The notes under the pieces: generated by a model
Databases searched by the model: none
The model's input: the letters and a program-made list of their open reading frames with translations, nothing else
Told to the model about the DNA's origin: nothing
Position numbers and translations under genes: made by a program
Assembly (NCBI GenBank): GCA_023838465.1
Contig: JAIVEQ010000028.1
Coordinates: 1 to 55,999, forward strand
Length of the DNA: 55,999 nucleotides
Direction: 5' to 3'
Source of the DNA: Candidatus Thiodiazotropha sp.
Lineage (GTDB): Bacteria; Pseudomonadota; Gammaproteobacteria; Chromatiales; Chromatiaceae
In this document: in pieces, positions 1 through 9,390 of the stretch
Layout of the letters: the number at the start of each line of letters is the position of its first letter
Position numbering within the stretch: the stretch's first letter is position 1

Positions 1-58
1 TAAATTTCGTACACTGTAAATGCCTACAAGGCTATACTATGCTGCACATAATTGAATA

Positions 59-1270
59 TTATGTCGTTGCGAAATCCGGATATAGCCATTTTATGCCATC
101 GCCCCAATTGCACTCAATATGGTTGTTCTCCACCCGTGTATAGGCGGCGTTATCCAAACTGACCCCAGGTAATTTGGCTTTGGAACTGCCATCTTCCATC
201 AAGCCCATCTCACTCACATAGTCAGCGCCGAGTTCAGCTACATGTTGCAATCCTCTCCAGCCATTGCTGAAAATATGACAGTTTTGAATACTGCAGCCCC
301 ATGCACCATTATCAATGGTGATGCCTTCGCAATCATTATGTGCCATAACGCAATTAATGACTTTTAGATAGGCAACGCCATCAGTAGTAATACCCATTTT
401 TCTATTATGGCTAAATACGCAGTCAATTATATCGGTACGATAAGGCGAAGGATCATCAGCTGCAAAAGGTGCAAAGTTACCTATAGTGTGATTTGTGTAA
501 TCCAGTTGGGCTGAAAAGTCCAAGGGGTCAATATCATCAGGCAGTTTTAGATCTGTTAAAAAAATACCGCTTTGTTGGCAATATTCTGCACTACAGTTTG
601 TCATTAGGGTTTCGATAACATCACGAATAAACATAAACCCCACCAGTCCGGCATGTTGCACTCGGCAATTAATGAGCTTGGTTTGATAGACTTGGTCTGC
701 CAATAATATACCTACGGCTCGCGGTGAAATAATAACAATGTTTTCTAAATGCAGTGCCTGGGTATGACTGGCGAATAGTGCGGCACAGAATCTATTATCG
801 CCTTGGTGGTAAAGCCTAATATCATGGATTTCCACTTGGTCTAATTTATTTCCAGCAGTGCCTTGAATGCTTATCCCGTAATCACAATCCTTAAAAACCA
901 ATTCGGTTCGCCCATTAATTCCTTTCAGACTAATTCCTTGAGTAATTTTTAACGTGTTTTCTAAAACCAGTGCTCCCGCAGGTAAATGAATTTCACCTCC
1001 ACTGTTTCTCAGTGACTTGATTGCACTGACGAGGGTGTTCTCAGTAAAGTCGTTATCAGCTATTGCAATGATGGTTTGTCTGCGTTTCTCAAATTGCTTT
1101 TGCTGATTTGTATAATTAATGGGTGTCGGGTGATTATAAAGCTTATTCGCGTATTCCATGCGTTGAAATAGTGCCCATTCTGGCTGAGCCAACACAAGCT
1201 TTGATGTTGAAAGCTTTGATGATAAAAGCTTGGAAGTTATTCGATGTTTTAAGATAATTGGCCTTAACAT
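59..1270 (-). CDS. Right-handed parallel beta-helix repeat protein
   Basis: 403 residues. From about residue 95 to the end the protein shows the spaced pattern of parallel beta-helix proteins: short hydrophobic strands alternating with Asn/Asp/Gly turns (for example LINCRVQHAGLVGFMF, VINCVMAHNDCEGITI, SIQNCHIFSNGWRGL). The Pro-Ala-Gly-Ala stretch near residue 97 resembles the start of pectate-lyase-like folds. No signal peptide is visible; the N-terminus is basic and carries a three-fold Ser-Lys-Leu repeat. Catalytic residues of a known polysaccharide lyase family cannot be assigned, so the substrate is unknown. It is more AT-rich than the housekeeping genes next door, which may point to transfer. 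Fold call is fairly sure; function is not. Confidence 0.7.
   Translation of the reverse strand: MLRPIILKHRITSKLLSSKLSTSKLVLAQPEWALFQRMEYANKLYNHPTPINYTNQQKQFEKRRQTIIAIADNDFTENTLVSAIKSLRNSGGEIHLPAGALVLENTLKITQGISLKGINGRTELVFKDCDYGISIQGTAGNKLDQVEIHDIRLYHQGDNRFCAALFASHTQALHLENIVIISPRAVGILLADQVYQTKLINCRVQHAGLVGFMFIRDVIETLMTNCSAEYCQQSGIFLTDLKLPDDIDPLDFSAQLDYTNHTIGNFAPFAADDPSPYRTDIIDCVFSHNRKMGITTDGVAYLKVINCVMAHNDCEGITIDNGAWGCSIQNCHIFSNGWRGLQHVAELGADYVSEMGLMEDGSSKAKLPGVSLDNAAYTRVENNHIECNWGDGIKWLYPDFATT
1196..1240 (-). repeat. Three tandem 15-base units in the beta-helix gene
   Basis: Three consecutive units, each beginning AAGCTT and continuing TGATGTTGA, TGATGATAA and GGAAGTTAT on the plus strand. 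They lie inside the start of the beta-helix gene and encode its repeated Ser-Lys-Leu motif (about residues 11-25). An in-frame 15-base period is a typical slippage-type expansion. Confidence 0.6.
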
Positions 1271-1727
1271 CCTGTGTCGATTTCCGTGGCGTATATATAT
1301 TCAGTCATTAATAGTAGCGAAATAGGTAAGGGTTATATAGGATTATTACAGTTGCGCTATATAACGCCATGAATTCATTAGAAATATCAGTGTTTTAATC
1401 ATTGCTGCTTGTGTGTGTAGTCACCGTGGTAGGGCTCACTGCCACCCTGTATCATTGACACCCACCCGGTCAGGTAAAGAACCAATAATCTCATCCACCA
1501 TTCTCGAAGGAGTGGTATTTCACTGAAATTTCGGTTTTGAATCAGATCAACAGACCGTTTTAGACGCACAAGTTGCGGATTCCCTGGCAAATAGGTAGAA
1601 TCCGCCGCTTCCCGGTGCCCGACGACACGCTGGTTTTCCTATAGAGTGGATGCTAAGCGAGTGGGCCGGGCATCACTCCTTGCCTTACTGCCAATGCAGA
1701 AGGCTGCCTAACCCGAAGGGAGAGACA
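1271..1727. other. Intergenic leader region upstream of rpsF
   Basis: 457 bases with no convincing gene. A 63-codon minus-strand reading frame (1399-1590) lacks a family signature and a good ribosome site. The last roughly 100 bases before rpsF can form short stems and contain CCGAAGGGAG immediately upstream of the start. In many bacteria the rpsF leader binds the S6:S18 complex through a CCG-containing bulge, so an autoregulatory leader is plausible here but was not folded. Confidence 0.35.
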
Positions 1728-2204
1728 ATGAGGCACTATGAAGTCGTGTTCCTGGTCCATCCGGATCAGAGTGAACAGGTACCAGCTATGATCGAGCGTT
1801 ACCGCTCGGGTATAGAAACCAAGGGCGGAGCTGTACACCGCTTGGAAGATTGGGGACGTCGCCAGCTGGCCTATCCCATCAATAAAATCCACAAGGCACA
1901 CTATGTGCTCATGAACATCGAATGTGATGGCGAGGCACTGTCCGAATTGGAGAGCGCTTTCCGTTTCAATGATGCCGTTATTCGCAATCTTGTAATCCGT
2001 CGTGATGAGTCCATCTCTGAAGTCTCGCAACTGGCAAAGTCCCAGGAAGAGGAAGAGAGAGAGCGCTCATCTTCACGCAGCTACAGTGAAGAGAGCAGTG
2101 ATGCTGTCGATGCAAATGCATCTACAGATACAGATATGGGTGCAGATGATGAGGGTGCTGTCGAAGTGACAGATGAAGCCAAATCGCCGTCTGAAGAAGA
2201 TTGA
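1728..2204 (+). CDS. rpsF: 30S ribosomal protein S6
   Basis: 158 residues starting at the ATG at 1728, seven bases after an AAGGGAG ribosome site. A longer frame from 1650 would add 26 residues absent from the family. Residues 1-100 are classic S6 ([17 protein letters not shown], then [18 protein letters not shown] region around residue 40). S6 pairs with S18 on the platform of the small subunit. Unusually, the protein continues with about 55 residues of Ser/Glu/Asp-rich sequence, longer than the roughly 130-residue E. coli protein, whose tail is glutamylated by RimK. First gene of the rpsF-rpsR-DUF2232-rplI operon. Confidence 0.97.
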   Translation: MRHYEVVFLVHPDQSEQVPAMIERYRSGIETKGGAVHRLEDWGRRQLAYPINKIHKAHYVLMNIECDGEALSELESAFRFNDAVIRNLVIRRDESISEVSQLAKSQEEEERERSSSRSYSEESSDAVDANASTDTDMGADDEGAVEVTDEAKSPSEED

Positions 2205-2231
2205 TCGATTGGATTGAGATAGGAGTTAGAA

Positions 2232-2456
2232 ATGGCACGTTTTTTTCGTCGTAAGAAATACTGCCGCTTTACCGCGGAAGGTATCACTGAGATCGATTAT
2301 AAGGACTTAAATCTTCTCAAGGCCTACGTCAGTGAAAGTGGCAAGATTGTCCCTAGCCGCATCACAGGTACTAAGGCAAAGTATCAACGTCAGCTGGCAA
2401 CCGCTATCAAGCGTGCCCGTTATCTGGCGTTGCTGCCTTACACAGATCAGCATTAA
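2232..2456 (+). CDS. rpsR: 30S ribosomal protein S18
   Basis: 74 residues, the usual length. It begins [13 protein letters not shown] and carries the [17 protein letters not shown] and [20 protein letters not shown] segments diagnostic of S18. A GGAGTTAG ribosome site lies just upstream. It binds 16S rRNA in the platform together with S6, encoded 27 bases upstream, and the two are almost certainly co-transcribed. Confidence 0.98.
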   Translation: MARFFRRKKYCRFTAEGITEIDYKDLNLLKAYVSESGKIVPSRITGTKAKYQRQLATAIKRARYLALLPYTDQH

Positions 2457-2486
2457 GAGGGGTTTTCACCTACCGAGTAGCGGAGA

Positions 2487-3398
2487 ATGAAGGCATTGGC
2501 ATCGTTTGTGATGCGTGGTCCATCCCAGTCAGCGATGGCAACCACGGTCCTGACTATGCTGTCTCTGATTTTTCCATTCGTCGGTATGCTCGGTAGCGCC
2601 TGTGTGGGATTGGTTTTCCTGCGCCAGGGGGGCAAGGCTGGGAGTAAAACACTACTTCTATCAACCCTGGCCGCTGCCTTGTTGATGGGGGTGATTTTTA
2701 ATAATCCCCTGCCTGCACTGGGTCTCTTGCTTGTGCTTTGGGCACCGGTCGGATTGCTCAGTATCGTGTTGCGAAATACACGCTCACTGTCCCTGACGAC
2801 CCAGGTAGGTATTGGATTTGGCCTATTGGCTGTGGTGGTGCAGTACATCAGCTTGGGACAACCAGCGGAGTTTTGGCGGGGGTACCTGCAGCCGATGGGG
2901 CAGCGCTTTGTTGACGCTGGTTTGTTTGACCAGGCTCAAAGTCTACAAGTGGTTGAGCAGTTATCGACTGTGATGTGCGGTGCAGTAGCAGTGGTGTTTC
3001 TACTGCAACTGGTTTGCAGCCTTTATTTGGCTCGTTGGTGGCAGGCGACACTGTATAATCCTGGTGGGTTTGCCGTTGAATACCATCAATTGCGGGTGCA
3101 TTGGGTGGTGGGTCTGATAGGTGCCTCAGCTATGCTGCTTATGCTGATGCCGGATGAGATTGCCCCAGCCGCCCTTAACTGTTTGGGTGCGGTTTTTCTG
3201 GGAGTGCTTTTTCTGCAAGGACTTGCAGTGGCACATGGTGTTTTCAAGGGAATGAAATCCGCGCAGCTCTGGTTGGTGTTGACCTATTTATTGCTGATTG
3301 TGTTCATGCCACAGATGGTGATGCTGTTGACCAGCATCGGTCTGATGGATGTTTTGATAGATTTTCGAGCCCGCTTTAAAAATAAGCAGAGTGGGTAA
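2487..3398 (+). CDS. DUF2232 (YybS-like) inner-membrane protein
   Basis: 303 residues made of about eight hydrophobic segments: for example residues 15-45, 50-100, 110-125, 160-185, 205-225 and 230-300. This is the membrane protein that sits between rpsR and rplI in many gammaproteobacteria, known only as DUF2232/YybS-like. Its biochemical role is unknown. Position 31 bases after rpsR and 77 bases before rplI indicates membership of the ribosomal operon. No soluble domain or catalytic motif is visible. Confidence 0.8.
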   Translation: MKALASFVMRGPSQSAMATTVLTMLSLIFPFVGMLGSACVGLVFLRQGGKAGSKTLLLSTLAAALLMGVIFNNPLPALGLLLVLWAPVGLLSIVLRNTRSLSLTTQVGIGFGLLAVVVQYISLGQPAEFWRGYLQPMGQRFVDAGLFDQAQSLQVVEQLSTVMCGAVAVVFLLQLVCSLYLARWWQATLYNPGGFAVEYHQLRVHWVVGLIGASAMLLMLMPDEIAPAALNCLGAVFLGVLFLQGLAVAHGVFKGMKSAQLWLVLTYLLLIVFMPQMVMLLTSIGLMDVLIDFRARFKNKQSG

Positions 3399-3475
3399 GA
3401 GGGTTTTGTGGATCTACTCCCGTTGATGGAATAGAGCTACAAACGAATGATTTGACCTATATAAAGGTGGTTACA

Positions 3476-3925
3476 ATGGAAATTATTCTATTGCAGAAAG
3501 TGGATAACCTGGGTGATCTGGGTGAAAAGGTAAACGTAAAGAGCGGTTTTGGCCGTAATTTCCTGATCCCTTCCGGCAGAGCTGTTCCCGCTACAGAAGA
3601 GAATGTGAAGGCTTTCGAGGCGCGTCGCGCTGAGCTGGAGAAAGATGCTGCTGAGAAGTTGAAAGCGGCCGAGTCTCGTAAAACCAAATTGGATGGACTG
3701 GCAATCTCGATTTCCTGTAAAGCAGGTGATGAGGGTCGTCTGTTTGGTTCTGTGGGTACTGCGGATATCTCGAAGGCTGTCGTTGAAAGTGGTGTGGAAC
3801 TAGCGAAGAAAGAAGTGCTGTTACCCAACGGTCCTTTCCGAGTCGCTGGTGAGTATGACGTAGACCTGCATCTGCATGCGGATGTTGATGTCAGCATTAA
3901 GCTGACCATCGTACCGGAAGCTTAG
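3476..3925 (+). CDS. rplI: 50S ribosomal protein L9
   Basis: 149 residues, exactly the family length, starting at the ATG at 3476. Upstream extension to 3452 would use a TTG and add eight atypical residues. The N-terminal domain has MEIILLQKVDNLGDLGE and the GFGRNFLIPSG RNA-binding loop. A central charged helix (about residues 40-75) joins it to the C-terminal domain. L9 binds 23S rRNA at the base of the L1 stalk. Last gene of the rpsF operon. Confidence 0.98.
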   Translation: MEIILLQKVDNLGDLGEKVNVKSGFGRNFLIPSGRAVPATEENVKAFEARRAELEKDAAEKLKAAESRKTKLDGLAISISCKAGDEGRLFGSVGTADISKAVVESGVELAKKEVLLPNGPFRVAGEYDVDLHLHADVDVSIKLTIVPEA

Positions 3926-3965
3926 AGCTGTAGTACTCTGCTCTTGATAGTTTCTATCAAGAAAT

Positions 3966-4013
3966 ACATCTCTTTTTTTAGAGCCAGTTAATTCTGGCTC
4001 TAAAAGGAGATGT
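3966..4013. repeat. Long inverted repeat between rplI and dnaB
   Basis: Arms 3966-3987 and 3994-4013 are complementary over about 20 pairs with a 6-base loop (TTAATT). The core is GAGCCAG / CTGGCTC, flanked by a T-tract on the left and an A-tract on the right that pair with each other. Because the T-tract lies before the stem on the plus strand and the A-tract after it, this is not a standard intrinsic terminator. It could be an RNA-stabilising 3' hairpin for the ribosomal mRNA. Confidence 0.6.
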
Positions 4014-4254
4014 AGTGTGCAGCACCTGCCGCCGCATCTTATTTGATCACAACTAATAGTTGCGAATAGATGAACAGCTCTCATTTGCAGCTATTAGCAG
4101 CAATTAGCGTCCATTTGCGGTCAATTTCTCTGTCGATTCGATTAAGCGACAGTACATTGTTCTTCATGCCACATCTTTTCTCATCTCCCTCAATACCGTA
4201 TGCTAGCGGATCACTCCGGCAATTCCGATTTACCTCATTCTCAGACTACGTTTG

Positions 4255-5661
4255 ATGTCAGAAACCGCCTATCCTGAAGAGATTCCTGCCTATCCAGATT
4301 TGGAATCCAGGGCCATCAAGGTGCCGCCGCACTCAATACAGGCTGAACAGTCGGTGCTTGGTGGACTGATGCTGGATAATGCCAGCTGGGACAAGATTGC
4401 AGATTTAGTTGTGGAAGGGGATTTCTACCGCAAGGAACATCGTCTGATTTTTAACGCAGTTGCCGCCCAGGCAGAAGACAATCAACCTTTTGACGTAGTG
4501 ACTCTCGCAGAACACCTGGAACGCAAGGAGGCACTCGAAGATGGCGGTGGATTGCCCTACCTGGTGAGATTGGCTGAAGAGACTCCAAGTGCTGCAAATA
4601 TCAAATCCTATGCGGGTATAGTGCGCGAGTACTCGGTGATGCGACAGCTGATCTCTGTCGGCACGGATATCTGCGATAACGCCTTTCATCCCCAAGGGAG
4701 GAAGGCAAGAGAGCTACTTGATGTGGCTGAGCGACAGGTCTTCGAAATCGCTGAACAGACCAGTAAGGGCAAGGGTGGTTTTGCTCCCATCAAGTCCTTG
4801 TTAACCCAGGCTGTAGATCGTATTGAAACCCTGTTTCAACAGGACGAGCCCATCACTGGTGTAAGTACAGGCTTCACCGATTTTGATCAAATGACTTCCG
4901 GTCTGCAGCATGCAGATCTGGTGATTGTTGCCGGGCGTCCATCAATGGGTAAGACAACCTTTGCGATGAACATTGCTGAGAATGTGGCCATTCAGGCTGG
5001 CAAGCCGGTGGCCGTATTCAGCATGGAGATGCCCGGAGACTCATTGGCGATGCGTATGATGTCCTCTTTGGGTCGCATTGATCAGCTTCGAGTGCGTACC
5101 GGCAAGCTTGAGGATGATGAGTGGCCGAGGCTCTCATCTGCGGTCAGTATGCTGGCGGAGACCCGGCTTTTTATCGATGACACACCAGCCCTCTCACCAA
5201 CGGAAGTACGGGCACGCGCTCGTCGCCTCAAGCGTGAGCATAACGACCTTGGATTGATTGTCATTGACTATTTACAGTTGATGCAGGCCCCGGGAGAGGG
5301 GGATAACCGAACTAGTGAGATATCTGCAATCTCCCGTTCCCTCAAGGCCTTGGCAAAAGAGCTGGATGTACCTGTAGTCGCCCTGTCCCAGCTCAATCGA
5401 AGCCTGGAGTCGCGCACCAATAAACGTCCCATCATGTCGGATCTGCGTGAGTCAGGCGCTATCGAGCAGGATGCGGATCTGATCGTGTTCATCTATCGCG
5501 ACGAGGTCTACAACGAAGACAGTTCTGAAAAGGGCATGGCAGAGATCATTATCGGAAAACAGCGTAACGGCCCCATCGGCACAACGCGCCTGACCTTTTT
5601 GGGTAAATATACAAAGTTCGAGAATTACACTGATAATATCTATGGTGATGAGGGCTATTGA
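4255..5661 (+). CDS. dnaB: Replicative DNA helicase DnaB
   Basis: 468 residues from the ATG at 4255 (a TTG precedes it in frame). The N-terminal domain begins PPHSIQAEQSVLGGLMLD. The RecA-like domain has Walker A GRPSMGKTT at about residue 227, FSMEMPG next, Walker B VIDYLQLM at about 340 and SQLNRSLESR / SDLRESGAIEQDAD at about 380-405. It unwinds the chromosomal fork as a hexamer. No intein or insertion is visible. The 330-base gap to rplI suggests its own promoter; its stop overlaps the alr start (TGATG). Confidence 0.98.
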   Translation: MSETAYPEEIPAYPDLESRAIKVPPHSIQAEQSVLGGLMLDNASWDKIADLVVEGDFYRKEHRLIFNAVAAQAEDNQPFDVVTLAEHLERKEALEDGGGLPYLVRLAEETPSAANIKSYAGIVREYSVMRQLISVGTDICDNAFHPQGRKARELLDVAERQVFEIAEQTSKGKGGFAPIKSLLTQAVDRIETLFQQDEPITGVSTGFTDFDQMTSGLQHADLVIVAGRPSMGKTTFAMNIAENVAIQAGKPVAVFSMEMPGDSLAMRMMSSLGRIDQLRVRTGKLEDDEWPRLSSAVSMLAETRLFIDDTPALSPTEVRARARRLKREHNDLGLIVIDYLQLMQAPGEGDNRTSEISAISRSLKALAKELDVPVVALSQLNRSLESRTNKRPIMSDLRESGAIEQDADLIVFIYRDEVYNEDSSEKGMAEIIIGKQRNGPIGTTRLTFLGKYTKFENYTDNIYGDEGY

Positions 5662-6755
5662 TGGGGTATGCCCCGCAGGCCACGATTGATCATGCCGCAC
5701 TTCGCCATAATCTGAAGTGTGCTAGAAAGGCAGCGAACGGACGCAAGATCTGGGCTGTCATTAAGGCTGATGGGTATGGACACGGTATGTTACGTACGGC
5801 CCGCACTCTTAAAGAGGCAGACGGTTTTGCGGTTGCCCGACTCGATGAGGCGATGCGCTTGCGAGGGGAGGTGGTTGCCCACCCGATTTTAGTGATGGGT
5901 GGTTGTTATACACAAGCCGATCTACACACTGCCTCCATCGCCAGATTAGAGCTTGCCCTGCATGATGTACAACAAGTGCGCCTATTGCAGGAGATGGAAC
6001 CACCCCAACAGCCGTTGACGATCTGGCTCAAGGTTGATACCGGCATGCACAGACTGGGATTCAATCATGAAGCTATTCACAGCACTGCAGAGTTGCTAAG
6101 TAAAAGTCCTGCTGTTGCCCAACTCAACCTGATGACCCATCTAGCGAATGCTGATGATCGCAATGATCCGGCGACTCATGCGCAGTGTGAACTGTTTGAG
6201 AGTATTGAACATACTCGTTTCAGTCACTATTCCATTGCTAACTCCGCAGGTCTTTTAGGATGGCCCGCCTCCCTTTCTAATTGGGTGCGCCCAGGCATTA
6301 TGTTGTACGGGGCATCGCCTTTTTTCGACACCCGTGCCAGCGATCAGGGATTACTTCCGGTAATGACATTACATAGCCGCGTTATCGCTGTGAGACATTG
6401 TCGCAACGGTGAAAAAGTGGGTTATGGCGGGTCCTATATCTGTCCGGAAGCGATGACGGTGGCAGTGATTGCAATAGGGTATGGTGATGGTTATCCCCGC
6501 CATGCCCCTACAGGTACTCCGGTCTTGGTGGGCGGACAACGATTACCGCTGATAGGTCGCGTATCGATGGACATGATCTGTGTCGATGCACGTGTTTTGC
6601 CCACTATACAGATGGGTGATGAGGTTGTGTTATGGGGTAAAGGTTTGCCGGTTGAGGAGATAGCCGAGCAGGCAGGCACCATCGCCTATGAGCTGCTATG
6701 CGGGGTCAAACAGCGGGTGGCATTTATCGATCAGAATGAAGACGAGGAGGGATGA
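5661..6755 (+). CDS. alr: Alanine racemase
   Basis: 364 residues. It interconverts L- and D-alanine for peptidoglycan synthesis using PLP. The PLP lysine is K35 in AVIKADGYGHG and the second catalytic base is the Tyr of VGYGG at about residue 254. The RPGIMLYG and GYGDGYPR segments are also standard. The ATG at 5661 overlaps the dnaB stop, and the C-terminus overlaps radA. The dnaB-alr-radA order is widely conserved. Confidence 0.97.
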   Translation: MGYAPQATIDHAALRHNLKCARKAANGRKIWAVIKADGYGHGMLRTARTLKEADGFAVARLDEAMRLRGEVVAHPILVMGGCYTQADLHTASIARLELALHDVQQVRLLQEMEPPQQPLTIWLKVDTGMHRLGFNHEAIHSTAELLSKSPAVAQLNLMTHLANADDRNDPATHAQCELFESIEHTRFSHYSIANSAGLLGWPASLSNWVRPGIMLYGASPFFDTRASDQGLLPVMTLHSRVIAVRHCRNGEKVGYGGSYICPEAMTVAVIAIGYGDGYPRHAPTGTPVLVGGQRLPLIGRVSMDMICVDARVLPTIQMGDEVVLWGKGLPVEEIAEQAGTIAYELLCGVKQRVAFIDQNEDEEG

Positions 6756-8128
6756 TGGCTCAAGGAATTAAGAAACAGGCCAAATCGCATTATGTCTGTC
6801 GTGCCTGTGGAGCCAGTTTTCCCAAGTGGGCCGGACAATGCTCCGAATGCCAAGCCTGGAATGCTCTCGAGGAAAACCTGACATCACATGCTGCTGGGAC
6901 AAGTCGGTTTGCCGGGTATACAGGAGAGACCAGTCCTCAGATTCTGGCACTGGCTGAAGTAGAAAGTGAGAAGGAGGCGCGCTCACCCACCGGTAGTCCG
7001 GAGCTCGACAGGGTATTGGGTGGCGGGCTTGTTGAGGGCTCAGTGGTGTTGATCGGTGGCGATCCTGGTATAGGTAAGTCGACCTTATTGATTCAGACTC
7101 TGGCACGCCTCTCTATGAAGCTGCATACCCTCTATGTGTCAGGAGAAGAGTCTCCCCGACAGATATCGTTACGGGCAACGCGCCTGGGACTTCCTGCTGA
7201 TAAGCTGCAACTGCTGCCTGAAACCTGTGTTGAACGAATTATCGCTATCGCAGAGCGGGAATGTCCGCATGTGATGGTTGTAGATTCGATACAGACTATG
7301 TACACCGAGCTGTTACAGTCAGCCCCCGGTTCTGTTTCACAAGTACGTGAAGCGACGGCGCAATTGGTGCATTTCGCAAAGCGTAGCGGAACGGCCGTGT
7401 TTCTGGTCGGACATGTTACCAAAGAGGGTAGTTTGGCTGGCCCACGGGTATTGGAGCACATGGTTGATTGCGTGCTCTACTTCGAAGGCGAAGCCGGCAG
7501 CCAATTCCGCCTCATTCGTACCATCAAGAATCGCTTCGGTGCAGTCAATGAGCTGGGTGTCTTTGCTATGACCGATAAGGGACTGAAAGAGGTCAGCAAT
7601 CCTTCGGCCATCTTTCTATCCCGTCAGGCTGAAACGGTCCCTGGGAGTATTATTCTGGTCACCCGTGAAGGTACCCGTCCTTTATTAGTGGAAGTGCAGG
7701 CCTTGGTTGACGAGAGTCCGCTGGCCAATCCCCGCCGCGTTACCCTCGGTTTAGAACAGAACCGTCTCTCCATGCTGTTGGCAGTGCTTCATCGCCATGG
7801 TGGAATCGGTATGTTTGATCAGGATGTCTATGTCAACGTGGTTGGTGGTGTCCGTATCACTGAAACAGCCTCCGATCTGGCTGTATTGATGGCAGCCCTC
7901 TCCAGCTTTCGTGACCGCCCCCTTGACCACGGTTTGGTGGTGTTTGGAGAAGTTGGACTGACCGGAGAGATCAGACCGGTACCGAATGGCCAGGAGCGCC
8001 TGCGCGAAGCAGCTAAACATGGCTTTAAGCGAGCCATTGTACCCAAGGCAAACCTGCCAAAGCAGAGCATCGAGGGTCTTCAAGTGACCGCAGTGGATAA
8101 TTTATCGGATGTGCTTGAGATTTATTAA
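6755..8128 (+). CDS. radA: DNA repair protein RadA
   Basis: 457 residues. Starts exist at 6752 and 6755; the AGGAGG at 6745-6750 is better spaced for 6755, giving MAQGIKK, like known RadA N-termini. Residues 15-33 form the C4 zinc finger (CRACG...CSECQAW), Walker A GGDPGIGKST lies near 100, and the diagnostic KNRFG motif near 258. The C-terminal part is the Lon-protease-like domain. RadA is a RecA-related ATPase that drives branch migration in recombinational repair. Confidence 0.97.
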   Translation: MAQGIKKQAKSHYVCRACGASFPKWAGQCSECQAWNALEENLTSHAAGTSRFAGYTGETSPQILALAEVESEKEARSPTGSPELDRVLGGGLVEGSVVLIGGDPGIGKSTLLIQTLARLSMKLHTLYVSGEESPRQISLRATRLGLPADKLQLLPETCVERIIAIAERECPHVMVVDSIQTMYTELLQSAPGSVSQVREATAQLVHFAKRSGTAVFLVGHVTKEGSLAGPRVLEHMVDCVLYFEGEAGSQFRLIRTIKNRFGAVNELGVFAMTDKGLKEVSNPSAIFLSRQAETVPGSIILVTREGTRPLLVEVQALVDESPLANPRRVTLGLEQNRLSMLLAVLHRHGGIGMFDQDVYVNVVGGVRITETASDLAVLMAALSSFRDRPLDHGLVVFGEVGLTGEIRPVPNGQERLREAAKHGFKRAIVPKANLPKQSIEGLQVTAVDNLSDVLEIY

Positions 8129-8187
8129 CATTTTCAGATGCATGGGTTACTCTTACTCATTAACTGTCGTTGTAGCTCACACAGCCA

Positions 8188-9390
8188 ATGCCATCATTGA
8201 CAAATAAAAAGATCCTATTAGGGGTCACCGGTGGAATAGCCGCCTACAAAAGCGCGGTTTTACTGCGCGCGCTGCAAAGCGCTGGGGCTGATGTACGCGT
8301 GGTGATGACACAGGCAGCCCAAGCCTTCGTGACACCACTAACATTTCAAGCCCTTTCGGGCCATGCGGTCTACACTGAGTTGCTGGATCCCACCCAGGAA
8401 GCGGCAATGGATCATATATCACTCGCACGCTGGGCTGATTTGGTATTGGTTGCACCGGCTACCGCTGATTTTATGGCCCGTGCTGCCTCAGGTCATGCCA
8501 ATGATTTGCTGACAACAATATGTTTGGCAACAGCTTCTCCTATTGCTTTAGCACCGGCCATGAATCAACAAATGTGGTTCAATCAGGCGACACAGGATAA
8601 TCTGCGGAGACTGACTCAACGCGGTTACTATTGCTGGGGACCGGATGAAGGGGCACAGGCCTGTGGTGAAACCGGGCCAGGCCGTATGATTGAGCCCGAG
8701 ATGTTGCTTCAGCAGGTAGAGACATTTTTTTGCCCCGGAGAATTGGATGGCGTCAATATCCTGATGACCGCGGGGTCTACCAGAGAGCCAATCGATCCGG
8801 TTCGTTTCGTGGGCAATCGCAGCTCCGGCAAGATGGGGTTCGCGCTTGCTGCATCACTACATGATTTGGGTGCAGCCGTAACACTTATCAGTGGTCCGGT
8901 ATCCCTCTCCAACCCCATCGGGATTCTGTGTAGCAGGGTTGAAACTGCTGATGAGATGCGCTCAGTGGTGCTGGAGCATGTGGAAAACAGCGATATCTTT
9001 ATAGGTGTTGCAGCTGTGGCTGATTATCGTCCACGTAAATACACGGGTGAGAAAATCAAGAAAAATAACGAGATACAGACTCTGGAACTTGTGAGGAATC
9101 CCGATATACTCGCAGAAGTAGCTGCTAGGGAGAAACCGCCGTTTACGGTAGGCTTTGCTGCGGAGACCGAGCAAGTGGAGCACTATGCTGAAGAGAAACG
9201 TCGGATCAAGGGATTGGATATGATCGCAGCCAATCAGGTTGGTATGGATGAGGGTGGGTTTGAATCTGATAGCAATGCACTCGTTCTATTATGGCAAGAT
9301 GGCAGAGAAGTACTGCCGATGATGACCAAAACTCAATTAGCACAACAACTCGCCGGGAGGATTGCAGAGCGATATCATGCAAGAACTTGA
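8188..9390 (+). CDS. coaBC: Bifunctional CoaBC (phosphopantothenoylcysteine synthetase/decarboxylase)
   Basis: 400 residues, two domains. The N-terminal FMN-binding CoaC decarboxylase has GGIAAYKS, the catalytic His at 76 ([12 protein letters not shown]), PAMNQQMW and the redox Cys at about 159 ([11 protein letters not shown]). The C-terminal CoaB synthetase has [21 protein letters not shown] and the KIKK lysine motif. It performs two consecutive steps of coenzyme A synthesis from 4'-phosphopantothenate. It overlaps dut by 14 bases, a common arrangement. Confidence 0.97.
   Translation: MPSLTNKKILLGVTGGIAAYKSAVLLRALQSAGADVRVVMTQAAQAFVTPLTFQALSGHAVYTELLDPTQEAAMDHISLARWADLVLVAPATADFMARAASGHANDLLTTICLATASPIALAPAMNQQMWFNQATQDNLRRLTQRGYYCWGPDEGAQACGETGPGRMIEPEMLLQQVETFFCPGELDGVNILMTAGSTREPIDPVRFVGNRSSGKMGFALAASLHDLGAAVTLISGPVSLSNPIGILCSRVETADEMRSVVLEHVENSDIFIGVAAVADYRPRKYTGEKIKKNNEIQTLELVRNPDILAEVAAREKPPFTVGFAAETEQVEHYAEEKRRIKGLDMIAANQVGMDEGGFESDSNALVLLWQDGREVLPMMTKTQLAQQLAGRIAERYHART

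Noticed and set aside
1399..1590. 63-codon minus-strand frame upstream of rpsF
   Set aside because: No ribosome site, no family signature, and it lies in the probable rpsF leader region.
1650..1727. Upstream extension of rpsF
   Set aside because: The added 26 residues are not part of S6, while the internal ATG at 1728 has an excellent ribosome site.
4070..4254. Small frame before dnaB
   Set aside because: Low-complexity Ser/Leu content, no ribosome site, and no recognisable homology.
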